Positions 11,701 to 22,700 of a stretch of DNA of 33,172 nt are shown one piece after another (position 1 is the stretch's first letter; every line of letters starts with the position of its first letter). This DNA is from Ectocarpus siliculosus (lineage: Eukaryota > Sar > Phaeophyceae > Ectocarpales > Ectocarpaceae). The stretch is taken from NCBI GenBank assembly GCA_000310025.1, contig FN649751.1, positions 2,731,849 to 2,765,020 on the forward strand. The letters are read 5' to 3'. The position numbers were made by a program, and so were the translations under genes. The notes under the pieces were generated by a model. It ran no database searches, had not been told where the DNA came from, and was given only the letters and a program-made list of their open reading frames with translations.

Positions 11701-13480
11701 AAGACATGGTCCCTCGCGTGAATACTCTGGCGTTGGGGTGCGGCGCTCTGGCCGGGCACGCGTTCGGCATCGACAGGGAGTTTTTGGGGGAAGAGATGGG
11801 TTTCGACGGCATCCCCCTCAACAGCATGGTGATGTGTATGTGCCTTTTGTCACGCTTGACCTGTTCGTGTGTTTTTCGTGTTTGTGGACAACGTAGCCAG
11901 CACACACGGCGTTGTAGAGAAGCTCACATATGCAGCCTCTATCTCTCTCTCTACCGCACGCCCCCCCCCCCCCCGACACTAGTCTAGGTAGGGGGGGAGT
12001 CGATGTTGGCTAGTATGTGGTGTGCCCGAAGGCTTGTATGGTAGGAATGCTGGTGCCGTGCATGCTTGCTCGCCAACTATTTGATGTTGGTGAACAAGGT
12101 GACAAAGAATCGATCGGCAGAGCCTTTGTAGTTTATTTCGATACACAAGCCGGACTTCCACCACCTAACTTGCACTTGACCTGTAGACCATACTCGCGAT
12201 CTGGGAGACAAAAGGTGAGGGCAGCAGAACATGCTGCGACCAGGTGTCCTTGTGTTGTACATCAACTTTCGCTGTTTCATCCTTCATCGGTGTTAAATGA
12301 AACTGCATAATTACACCTTTTGGGCAAACGGAGGAGACCGTCTGGTCGCACAAACCACACCATGCCCCCGCTGTCCTGCGTCTCCGCTGACGCCAACAAG
12401 ATGGAAGTACATAGCTCAAAACCAGCCGAAACGTACCCGCGGCAAGCAAACAGACAGACAGACAGACAAAGTACCAGCGAACAAACATATACGAAGGCGA
12501 GCGAGTCATCCAACCAGGCCTGACACGACCCGACTCATCCGCCCGCCCACCCCCCCAAAAAAGGACACCGTGTGCGACCGAGACTTCGTGGCGGAGTACC
12601 TCTGGTGGGCGTCCCTGACGCTGACCCACCTCTCCCAGCTGGCGGAGGACCTGATCATCTACAACTACACCAAGGGCGTCTCCCTCTCGGACGCGTACAG
12701 CACGGGCAGCAGCCTCATGCCGCAGAAGAAGAACCCGGACGCGCTGGAGCTGCTTCGGGGCAAGGCCGGCAGGATCACGGGGCACCTCTCGGGGTTCCTC
12801 TCTACCCTTAAGGTACGGTTGGTGGTGGTGATGGTTGCCCTGCTGGTGGTGGTGATGCTGTTCGGGATGCTTCCACTGCTCGTGCTGTAGGTGCGCAGCC
12901 GCGTAGGGGGTGATGCCTGCGGCCCGTACATTTACCCAATCCGACGACTCGCGAACATACGTCGGGTCGGTCGGGTCCAGATGAACACTGCAAACAACCC
13001 ACCCCCTCCCATCCCGCTTCCTGACCCCCGCACCCTTCTCCCTCCCTCTCTCTATTTCTCTCTCTTCTCTCTCGTTCTCTCTCTCTCTGCTACCTCCCGC
13101 GTCCTCACGTACACTATACCTCTACACAAAACAATACTGTGTGATGTGCTCCCTCACGCCCTCCCTCGCCCGTATCCCAGGGTCTCCCACGCACGTACAA
13201 CAAGGACCTGCAGGAGGACAAGGAGCCCCTCTTCGACGCGGTCGAGACCGTGCACGACTGCCTCCGCATCGCCGCCGGGGTCGTGGCCACCATGACGCCC
13301 AACGCCGACAACCTCCGGGCGCAGCTCGTGCCCGAGATGCTGGCGACGGACCTCGCGGACTACCTTGTTCGCAAGGTGTGTGTGTGCGATGTTGGGTTGG
13401 GGGGTCGGGGAGAGCTTTGTAGAAGGAAGCACTCTCTCTCTTTGGCAGGGGGTAGACGAGAGAGAGAGAGAGAGACGAGA

Positions 13481-13517
<37 letters not shown>

Positions 13518-15273
13518 GTAGTTGGCGATGCTGCCGCCGAAGTGCGGGCGAACGTATAGGTGTGCGATGTGGCTGAAGACATCGCTTTTCCCACAACCAC
13601 GAAGGGTGCTGTCGAGAAACACGACGGACACGTGCAAGGAAAGCTCTCTCTCTCTCTCTCTCTCTCTCTGGGCGCGGTCTGCCGCAAACGACCCTTTCGG
13701 GCGTTGGTAGCCTCGTATGGTTGTAGAGGAATCGATATTTTAACAATCGGTCGCACACCTGTGCATGCGCCCGGATTCGTACGGTGCACCTCATTAGTGG
13801 TGCCGGGTTGCACACAAAGAGGAAGCAGGCTCCTTCCTGCCCGTCTCAGCTGCACCGCGTGAAGGTTGCTGATACACAACATGGCATGCTTTTATTTTGT
13901 TCTTCGTGAGGTGCGGTCAAGTCTCTGAAGATTCAACCGCCCCCGTCCTCCTGGCTCTGCTACCTGATTGATACTACTGTAGCGCTTTTTGGTGTGCATG
14001 CCATGTCACTCGTGGGCGCTTACGACCGTGCAAATGACCCCATGGCCACCTTGCGACCGCCCCACCCCTTACCCCTATCACGTCGTCACCAACACGACGT
14101 CACCAACCGTCACTTTTACCGCTCACAAACTACAGCAGTACACTCAAGAAACAACGAATTGTATTCTCGTGTTGATCTGTCTTTGTAGCCTTTTTCTTTT
14201 GGAATACATATATTTTTTTATTTTCAGTTTTGGGGACTTGAATAATATCATGGCAACGCCCACAACTCTACACCTTTGCTCCACACCACCATCGTCACCA
14301 CCGTAACACACAGGGGGTGCCTTTCCGCGAGACGCACCACATCTCCGGGGCGGCGGTTAAGATGTCAGAGGACCGGGGGGTGCCTCTGGACTCGCTCACC
14401 CCGGCGGACCTCCGCACCCTCCACAGCGCCTTCGAGGACGACGTCCAGGACGTCTGGAACTACGAGACCAGGTGTGTGTGTGTGTGTGTGATGGTGTGCG
14501 CGGAGCACGTGTTTTCGCGATGTGTGTGTTTGCCGAGTCCGTCCGAATTCCATCCAGCACCTTCTTTGTTGAGCTATATGGGTGTTTTGACATTGTAAGC
14601 ATCGATCCGGTTCAGCAATCCAATGTGTTAGTTTTCGAAGTACATACACCTTGAAACTTGACAGTCCTGCTTGGTGTAGTGGTCACCGTCCTTTTCATTT
14701 TTTCTGGTAGTGGAGACCTGGTGAGATATCAAAGAGTCTCATGACGCTTAACTGCTGTGTGGATAATGGATACAGACCTCCCAACTACCCCTTGCTGGCC
14801 CACTGACATGACAGCGAACCGTTCGTTCGGTCTCGTCTGACACTGCCGCGCATACAAAATACGATCTGTCTGTGTGAACACGCTTCCCCCCCATCACCCC
14901 CCCGCTAGGCTAAAAGTACTGATACCATTACAGTGCATGAATGNNNNNNNNNNNNNNNNNNNNNNNNNNNNNNNNNNNNNNNNNNNNNNNNNNNNNNNNN
15001 NNNNNNNNNNNNNNNNNNNNNNNNNNNNNNNNNNNNNNNNNNNGTACCATCACATCCCCGTATCCCCCCCTGATGATGTTGAAGGATATTTGGAAGATTT
15101 GAAGCTCATGAGTACGCGCCACCCCCCCCCCCATCTCCGACGGTGCTGTTTTGTTTTCCAGCGTGGAGCGCAAGAACTCCCCGGGTGGAACTAGCCGTAG
15201 CTCCGTGACAGCACAGATCAAGACTGTGCGGGAATACGTGGCCTCTCTACCACCTGCTTCGACTTCTGCATGA
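8782..15273 (+). CDS. ASL: Argininosuccinate lyase
   Basis: Eleven exons on the plus strand: 8782-8811 (inferred), 9004-9095, 9751-9901, 10256-10357, 10847-10968, 11289-11373, 11694-11828, 12564-12812, 13181-13375, 14314-14471 and 15162-15273. Every junction is GT-AG with fitting phases, giving 476 residues (human ASL is 464). The enzyme splits argininosuccinate into arginine and fumarate. Visible family blocks are [37 protein letters not shown], the general-acid His block [28 protein letters not shown], the signature loop [12 protein letters not shown] with the catalytic Ser, [16 protein letters not shown] and the end block [12 protein letters not shown]. The first coding exon is inferred: ATG CCT GGC GAT AAG/GTGGGC at 8797 (or the in-frame ATG at 8782) joins in phase to exon 2. 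No obvious targeting peptide fits in so short an N-terminus, so a cytosolic location is likely. The last intron holds the assembly gap. Confidence 0.96.
9973..9996. repeat. (GTT)n microsatellite
   Basis: A short run of GTT triplets in ASL intron 3. A CTG/ATG triplet run follows in intron 4 at 10411-10440. Confidence 0.85.
11426..11488 (+). mobile_element. Severely 5'-truncated LINE 3' end (copy 3)
   Basis: About 60 bp in ASL intron 6 match the 3' terminus of the full LINE copy at 29076-29137. They share CTCGAGGACGCGTGG, CTAACCGC.AAGGCATGCAAAA and the terminal GAGTACG. A C-run lies just before the fragment (11418-11425) and another just after it (from 11489, CC then T then nine C). It has no coding capacity. 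Confidence 0.75.
12451..12470. repeat. (CAGA)n microsatellite
   Basis: Four to five tandem CAGA units in ASL intron 7. Confidence 0.8.
13456..13512. repeat. (GA)n microsatellite
   Basis: A GA dinucleotide run with two small interruptions in ASL intron 9. The complementary TC run lies 130 bp downstream in the same intron. Confidence 0.95.
13644..13669. repeat. (TC)n microsatellite
   Basis: A CT/TC run of 13 units in ASL intron 9. It is complementary to the GA run at 13456-13512. Confidence 0.95.
14472..14490. repeat. (GT)n microsatellite at an exon edge
   Basis: The GT run begins exactly at the donor of ASL exon 10 (CCAG/GTGTGTGT), so several GT dinucleotides sit next to the splice site. 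Confidence 0.9.
14944..15043. other. Assembly gap, 100 N
   Basis: Exactly 100 N, a conventional gap of unknown size, inside ASL intron 10. No ASL coding sequence is missing, because exons 10 and 11 join in phase across it. Confidence 1.
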
Positions 15274-16607
15274 TGGAATCTCTCACCGCCCTCGGTCACC
15301 CCGTGGCGTGTGACGGGGTGTTGTTTGTTTTGTTGATCCGGCTCTTTGGTTGCGGCGCTACTGCTGTAGCCGTTTCTTCTCGGCCGAAAGGGCACATGGC
15401 CCAGTCCTATTGCTGTGACCGCTGTACAGCGTCAGCAACATGCTGTTGATGGGATATAGATAGGCGCAGGGATTTCGTGCTTTGTAACGTCTATTTTAGA
15501 AGTTTTTTCATGCCGTCGCCAATGCCGGTTGAAACAGTGCTCAACCACATGCAGGTGGTTTTTTGGAGTTTGCTGCATCGTTTTTTTTACCTTTTGCGAG
15601 CGGAAGTCGCTCCGAATGTCTGCAAGTTGCTAGAGCATGTCATGGGGTGGGGTGGGGTCGGGAAGACGGTGCCAAGAATTCCCCATTCAATTTGGTTCGG
15701 TGTGAGGAAAGTGGTACCGATAATGGACTCAACTCAACAATTTGATGCATCCGGGGAACAACGCGCAACATCAGCCGTGTGCCAGCGGCAGGGAAATGCG
15801 AGCAATCAATCTCCAGCCGCGGTCGTAACACGAACAGCCAAGTTGTTATGCCAGTCGCGTGTTCATGCCCATCAGAGCAAAAGTCCATTCAAAGGCTAGG
15901 CCTTGTGCAAGACGAGCGCTCTCTTTTTGTTTTCCGTCCGACTGGGCTTGAGCCGCCTTGACCGCATCTTTCAAACGTACGGTAGGTCGCGGAAACGGTA
16001 CGGCTCACATCCAAAAACTCAAATCGTGCAAAGGCTTCAAAGTCCAGTAACACTTGTGACAAAGTCTAACCAAAACCCCACAATTCTTTCGCCGCCTTAC
16101 TTCCGTTTGATGAACCGTTTCTCGATGTGCCGGGTGAGAGTAATTTATGTACGTGTAGGCTACTCATGTCGACCACCCACCGAAAGACGGCGGCTGCATC
16201 ATTTCTAGAACCCCCCCCTCGCGGCCTTCACGTCCAAACCAAACCGTGCATGTCATGGAAAGAAAGCTGCGGCAATACCGAACCAACTCAGGCAACCATG
16301 CGAGCACGTCCGTGAGAGGCCTTCGACTGAAAAAGCCCTCTCGAAGCTCTGCTGGGCCTCTGCCAGCCATAACCGACATGTCCCAATCTTCACGGGGGGC
16401 AAGTGGGCCGGTCGGCATTCGAAAAACCAAATACCGGCCACAAAGAGATCGAAAATCTCCACATTACAGCAGTCAACCGAACACCACCTCTGGGGCGGCG
16501 GCCATCAATCCAGAGACGACTTCTTCTCAGCCCAACACACACAATCATCAGGCCCTGGAGCCTTCGACAAAACCGGGCGCCCAGTCTCCTCCTGCATCTA
16601 ACCCTCC
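15274..16607. other. Convergent region between ASL and RPL10, 3' UTRs
   Basis: The stop codons of the two convergent genes lie 1.3 kb apart. I see no further exon, RNA gene or repeat. The region probably consists of the two 3' UTRs. No clear AATAAA signal was identified. Confidence 0.6.
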
Positions 16608-19537
16608 CTATTCTGCTGCCGCGGCGTCCCCTTCTGGTGCGTCGTCCTCCTCCGGCGCGAACGCCAGCTTCACCGCGCGGCCGACCTTGGTCGGCACAAG
16701 GTTGATCGATCTGCCCAGCTTGGTGGGCACGCTGTTGACCGCGATCGCCAGGCGCTGCATGAGCTCCTTCTTGGTCGGCAGCTTGGAGATGGCCACGACC
16801 CCCGGTCCGTCCAGCACGTCCCCGCCGAACACGCCAGACTTGAACGGCGAGCCGCCCCAGCCCGGCTGCTCTCATCGGGCGGCGACGATGGGGCGGGTGG
16901 ACCGGCGCGCGACAACAGCGCAAGAGGGACACAACAAGGAAGGGAGAGAGTATCGTTCGTTAAGCGACTGCAGCACCGCCCAGTGCCGGGCGAAACATCC
17001 ACCACCACTACTACAGAGAGGGTGCGCCTATTTCGCCTACGCACGTTCCACTATCTACCGAAAAAATCCTCTCCATGCCCCGCCCAAAACAGCAACACAT
17101 GGAAAAAGAAGTGCGCCTCCCGACGCTAACCAAGCTCGGGACAACGACAACAGATGGACTCAACCGTACGTGTGCGTAGCGTTACGCTCTCCTGCTCCTC
17201 CTCCTCCTCCTGACTCACCGTGTCCTTGTCGAACTGCTTGGCGAACTCGGCCACATACTTGATGGGCTCGGCCAGGTTGTCCTCCCCCTCAATGAATATC
17301 CAGAAGTTCTCCCCGGTGGTCACGTCCGCCAGCTGCGCGAACTCCGAGCCGTCGCTGGCGATGCGCATCAGCTTGTTCTTCACCACCTTGGCCGTGCAGC
17401 CCTCCGGCAGGTCCTTTCGCAGGGCCACCACCTGGTTGGCCGAGATGTACGAGGAGGGCACCGAGAAGACCATCGACGAGCTCTCGAGCAGCGACTTCAC
17501 CTCCTCGATCACCTTCAGCTTCGCCGGGCGCTTCGTCAGCTTCGGCGGCTTGGTCGTGTCAATCACCGCCATGTTCAGCTGGCACACACGGGGTGGGGGT
17601 GGGAGTGGGGGGGGCGGTGGGGTTAGGGGGAGTGCATGATATGCAGGAGGAGGGAAGGAGCGGTTGACGAGAAGCACAAGATCTTGTGGAAACGGTTATG
17701 CGTTCGCGTTCGGCGGGAGTACCGATTACGCGGCGAGCGGTTGCGTGGCGGTTATTGCCGAAAAAGTTGTTGTACTGCAAACAGTGAACAACTGCCGGTG
17801 AGCTGCTCTTTAATGTAGCACGACCGCAATTGCAGTCGTGTTGCTGTGCATAGTGCCTCCTTTGTCACCGGAAGACACCAGCAGCAGGAGCAGCAGCTAG
17901 TACCGGGAGCCTGTACTGTGAGCTCTGCTTCGAGCAACGACGAGGCCTTCAACCCCACACGGATACTTCTATACGCATCATAGAGCAGCAAGAGAAAAAC
18001 ATGCCACAGCTGTTGTGCGGGTACAACGGCCATCTTCTTGGTACATTCGTGGGAGAATAAAAAAACGGGCGCGACAAAGGCCAAGGCCATTGCGAATTCC
18101 CTGATCTGCACCTACTTGTGTCTGCGTTCCGCCTTGTGCAAAGCTCGGGACGTGCTTCTTTACCAGAACCACTGGGAAATTACGTGCCCTCTGACTGCTA
18201 CCGTTGAGGGTGCTCTAAGCAGGCGGGGCGGCGATATCGTTCTTCTCCGTTACGGACTGGGCTCCACGGCGAGGGTGTTTACCGACCAGCGCTTGCCAAC
18301 CTTTCATGTCAAGAGGGTCTCTGATGTGAATCAGCATCACACGTTTCTTTGTCGGGGGACTGACTCGTCGAGGGGCCAGAGCGTAGGCGACGCTGGCAAA
18401 AATACAAGTATCAGGTTTCGTTGCCAAAGAACCACGAATATCACCCACGGTGAAGAGGTCGGTAAAGAAGGAGGAGGAGACGGGTGAGGTGGGCGGTGGG
18501 AGGTACATGGATGTGGGTCAGGCGGAGGAGCCACACCGTGATTTCAGAGGTGTACCTCCGCATCGATTTCCCTCTCGAGCGTAATACAACTGAATCAAGG
18601 TCCAATATTTTATCGTTGTTTGTCCCATCTATTTTGGCGCTAAACTCTAAACAACACCTTTACCACTGGTGTAATTGGCGTATCAGCCTGGGGGTCACAG
18701 CGGACAGGACCAAAACTAGGCACACAGCAGTAGTACTTCAAAAAACACTTCAAAACATCGTTCGCATACTGCATTGATTTAGCCGAAGTTTGTTGTTGAC
18801 GGGCTTCCCACCTCTCGCTGTGTTGGAGAGCGCAAGACTACTGCAGTACAACGGTTTCCCCGTCGGGACATACTAGAAGAACCAACTTTTGGGTGTACAC
18901 GGAAGGCGGTACATGACCACAAACAAGTGAAAAACGGAAAAGCGGCAGTTCAACTACAAATACATGACGGACGGAATATGAGAGGTGCTGACACACACAA
19001 CCAAAAACCGAAACTCCTGACGAACAAAGGCCTGCGAAGGCGACAAAAACGCAAAGGCAGGGCAAACGGATTGGACACCCTCAACGCACATAGTCAGGGG
19101 GTGGACGTTTCGCATTGACTCCGAAGCACCCAGCACCTCCTGAAGGTCGTTTGGCAACCGCAACTTCGTGGTCGCAGACCAGCACATGACTAACGTCTCC
19201 TCCCAAAACACAGCGCGGTGACAACACAACAACAAGACACACGCGCTCGCCCACGGTAACGGCACCGGTGCGGAGGCGGTACATGCTTTAGGCCTTGGCG
19301 GGACGACAGAGGGCCAAAAGCTGCGAGAAGCAGTAGCGGTATTGGTGTCAGACCTACCAAGAGCTCGGACAACACACGCAGCAATCATGTATCGATCGAT
19401 TCCTGCTGCTGGCTCACCGGTTGTGAGGACGAGTGCCTTCGTGTGGTGGCACATGCCTTTGGCTGCACAACGGGCGTCCCCACAAATGCACTCGCGCCCG
19501 CCGCACACAACACAACCGCCAATGTGGGAGCCTTCAT
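16608..19537 (-). CDS. RPL10: Plastid-targeted large-subunit ribosomal protein L10
   Basis: Three exons on the minus strand: 19537-19418, 17578-17219 and 16865-16608, all GT-AG and phase 0. They encode 245 residues. L10 anchors the L7/L12 stalk on the large ribosomal subunit. Residues 1-18 form a hydrophobic signal peptide (MKAPTLAVVLCAAGASAF) with the ASA/F cleavage motif of stramenopile plastid import. A Thr/Ser/Arg-rich transit stretch follows (TPVVQPKACATTRRHSSSQ). The L10 domain starts about residue 57. Its markers are KVIEEVKSLLESSSMVFSVP, VVALRKDLPEG, VVKNKLMRIA, the N-F-W-I-F-I block and, in exon 3, FKSGVFGGDVLDGPGVVAIS with LPTKKELMQRL. The C-terminus is acidic, followed by Ala/Glu before TAG. 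The first ATG is chosen because it starts the signal peptide. The 1.8 kb first intron separates the targeting exon from the mature domain. Family is certain; plastid location is strongly inferred from the ASAF motif. Confidence 0.95.
17579..19417 (-). other. RPL10 intron 1 (no further feature seen)
   Basis: The 1.84 kb intron starts GTGAGC and ends CAG. Several 100-150 codon open frames occur on both strands, but none has a recognisable domain or exon-like codon bias. Confidence 0.7.
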
Positions 19538-19785
19538 CTTAGTCGCTCCTGCTGTTGTGCGTGGGTAGGGCTGCTTTTGTTTTATGCTGCTGCTCCTCTC
19601 GTTGCCGGCTGCCACGCGCACTTTGCCCCCCCACCCAAAGGTACGCGCAGGGGGTATGTGCTCTTTCGGATTCTTTCCACGAACCCCCCTTTTGGGAACC
19701 AACCCACCCACCACCCTCAACAGCAAGCAAGACAGATTCATGCGAGGAGCGAGGAGCAGCAGTCTGCAGTAACTGAGAGCACGAG
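19538..19785. promoter_or_regulatory. Divergent intergenic region between RPL10 and HtrA starts (likely bidirectional promoter)
   Basis: About 250 bp separate two head-to-head start codons. The HtrA-proximal half is C-rich with CCACC repeats (near 19700). No TATA box is evident. The role is inferred from position only. Confidence 0.5.
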
Positions 19786-22700
19786 ATGAACCATCGTCGA
19801 AAAAATCGAGAGATAAACACCGCAACAGCAGTAGCGAGTCTTCTCGGCCTCGCCCTGTCGCGGTCTACGGCCGAAGCGCTGCGACCGGCTTTCGTCGGCT
19901 CTGGCAGCAATGCTCCTCATGGTGCCGCCAAGGCCGCCTCGGGTGCGGCGGGATCAGTTCAACATCATTGCTCGTTGTTGCCAGCACGACGCGGCGGTAG
20001 CATAGCACGCGCCGCCCGTCCTTACGGTAACAGAGAATATGCACGCATCTTGCGCCTACGAGCGGCTGGGTACGGCGCCGCGTTCGGACAGGGAGACGGG
20101 AAGGAAAAGGAGGACGAGGAGGAGAAGGAGGAGGAGGATGTTGCTGCCAAGAGCAAGCGATTGCTTCAGAGAGCAGCGGCAGCGGTGCGTACGGCAGACC
20201 AGGGTCAGCAAAGAGATCAAGGAGAACAAGAAGGAGAGCGCATGAGAAAACGCGACGTGTTTCGGCGTCGGCGGCGCAGAGCAAATGCGAAAATTCAAGC
20301 CGTCCCTGTCCTCGACTCTTCATGCGAACAGACCGCCGGCGGCGGTAGTGCAGAAGCTCCCATCCTCAACTTTGGTCAGAGGGGTAGGAGCCGCAACAGC
20401 AGTAGCGGTGCATGCAGCAGTGGTGCTGCTGTCGATGTGGCGGCAGCAGGGGGTGGCCACGGCAGCAGTAAAATTGAGCCGAAAAAGGACAGGAGAAGGT
20501 GGGGGCCAGCCGCCGTCGGCAGCGCCGTCTTCGTTACGCCTGTGCGTTTCGTGCGTCGAAAGGTTGACGACTGCAGATCCTTCGTCGTGAGCCGCGAGCG
20601 GGTGCACTGGGCGAGCCTGGCCATGGCGAGCTACATCTTCGCGACTTCCGTACTTCCTCGTCTGCCTGCCGGCACGTGAGTTTTGTGCGTGATAGAGGAG
20701 AAAGGATGTATCGCACGAACAAAAGCCCCCCCCCCCTGTCATGATAATATGATAGACAATAGAATGGGAGACATGTTGGAGGGGAAACAAGATCAGCGAA
20801 GGACAAGCTGGATTTAGACCAGATCGTAGTTGTGTAGACCATGTATATACGTTGAGTAAAATCATCCAAGGTAGGAAAGACGCCGGGCGTACGACATACT
20901 GTTTCTTCCTCGATATACAAAAAGCCTACGACACCGTATGGCGCAATGGATTGTGGAAAAAGATGTGGGACATCGGCATCCGGGGGAAAATGTGGAGGAT
21001 GTTGAAAAATATGACAGAATGCACAAGAAGTGCGGTGATGTTGGATGGGGAAATTTCGAAGTACGTGGATATACTCCAAGGAGTCGCACAGGGCTGTACG
21101 ATGTCACCCACTCTTTTTAAGATTTACATCAACGATTTGACAAGGGCGGTTGAAGCAGTAAGACAGGGAGTCCAAGTAGAGGGAAAGAGTGTGTCCGGAC
21201 TGATGTTTGCAGATGATTTCGTGGGGGTATCCGAAACACCAGAAGGGTTGCAAGAACAAATAGATGCGGCGGTAGGATACACCCGAAAATGGAGACTGTC
21301 GGCGAACGTAGGAAAATGCGCAGTAGTGGTCTGTAACGAAGATAAGAAAAATCCCGTAGAATTCAAATGGAAATGGGGGGAGGAAGAACTACCGGTAGTA
21401 GACAAGTAAACGTACCTGGGAGTAGAGATTTCGAAGGAGTGCTCATGGGACGCACACATAGCGAAGTTGATTGGGAAGGGTAAAGCTCAGATAGGCAAGA
21501 TGGATGAGATCCTTACGGACCCACACCTAGACACTAGGATTAAGAGGTGTATTCTCTTGAAGGTGATTGTACCTAAGCTAGAGTATGCAGGAGAGATATG
21601 GGAAGGTAACGAAAAGGCCGTCAAGCAGCTGGAAACGGTGCAGATGGCAGCGGCCAGAAAATACTAGGATGTTCAAGTACAACGAGCAACACTGTATTGA
21701 GAGCAGAATTGGGAATGTACTCTCTTAAAACAAAGAGAGACATGCAGAAGTTGAAGTGGCAGTACAAGGTAAGTAGAATGTCGGACGATAGACTACCAGC
21801 CATGGTTGACGAGGCAGCTTGGGGAAAAGCGACTCCAGGGAAGAAGGGAATCAGATGGGACAAGGTGGTAGAGAAGGTTTGGAAGGAGATAGGAGACGAG
21901 GAGGAGACGTTGGACACGGAAGGGTTCGGGGGGTTCAAGACGAAAGTCAAGGAGATGCTAGAGAGTAGGGAGGAGACAACCCTTCGGAAGAAGGTACGAA
22001 GCGAAGACCACTTGGAGATATACGGGAAGTTGAAAGAAGGGATAGGGAAGAAGAAGTACTTGGACGGCCCCATGGACTATGCGAAAAAGCTGAAATTGCA
22101 ATTTCGAGTAGGCGATCTGGACTTGCCAGAACGGAGGAAGAGGTATATCCAGCCGTAGGAGAGAGGAAGAGGAGGATAGACACACATGTCCATGTGGCAA
22201 ATCGGAGGAGAGTAGACCCCACATAGTTGGGGAGTGTGAGTTGTACAGGAAGGAAAGAGAGGATCTCGAGGAGGAAATGAGACAGAGAGGGTGTGACATG
22301 GACAAGTTTGGTAAATTAGACAACAGCGAAAAAACGATCGCGATAATTGGGGATAGATGGTGGGCACAAGAGGCCCTAGAGGACGGGGATAAGATGTGCA
22401 AGAAATTTTTATGGAGTTTGTGGCAGAAACGTAAAGAGCTCCCAAATGTTGGTGGTGTCTCTAGTAGGTGTAGGAACGGTGCTCCGTCTCGAAAGGGACG
22501 CGTGGTCAATGGTCAAATGACTACGGCAAGCAACAAATGAGTACGCCCCCCCCCCCCCTGTCAAAATCGCAACGCGTCCCCAGCACCGCGCCTCTTTCAT
22601 GGCTCTCCCCACTTCGAACGGCGTGTTTGTCATCTGCGTCGCCGAACGCACCTCAATACTCGTACCTGTCTGGAAACAGCAGTAGTCAGCGGTATCGCAA

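Noticed and set aside
14661-14727. tRNA-like stretch (TTGGTGTAGTGGTCACC resembles a tRNA-Val 5' half)
   Set aside because: There is no B box, T arm or closing acceptor stem; at most a decayed tRNA-derived relic.
15108-15131. ATGAGTACG followed by a C-run in ASL intron 10, similar to the LINE terminus
   Set aside because: Only about nine bases match, the upstream sequence is unlike the LINE tail, and an extra GCGCCA separates it from the Cs; the nearby N gap prevents a firm decision.
16246-17262. 338-codon plus-strand frame
   Set aside because: It overlaps RPL10 exon 3 and intron 2 on the opposite strand and is a GC-driven shadow frame.
19786-20679. Separate 297-codon intronless gene
   Set aside because: Possible, but GGCAC/GTGAGT at 20675 is a strong donor that lies just before the stop and its phase fits the HtrA acceptor at 22886; kept as exon 1 with moderate confidence.
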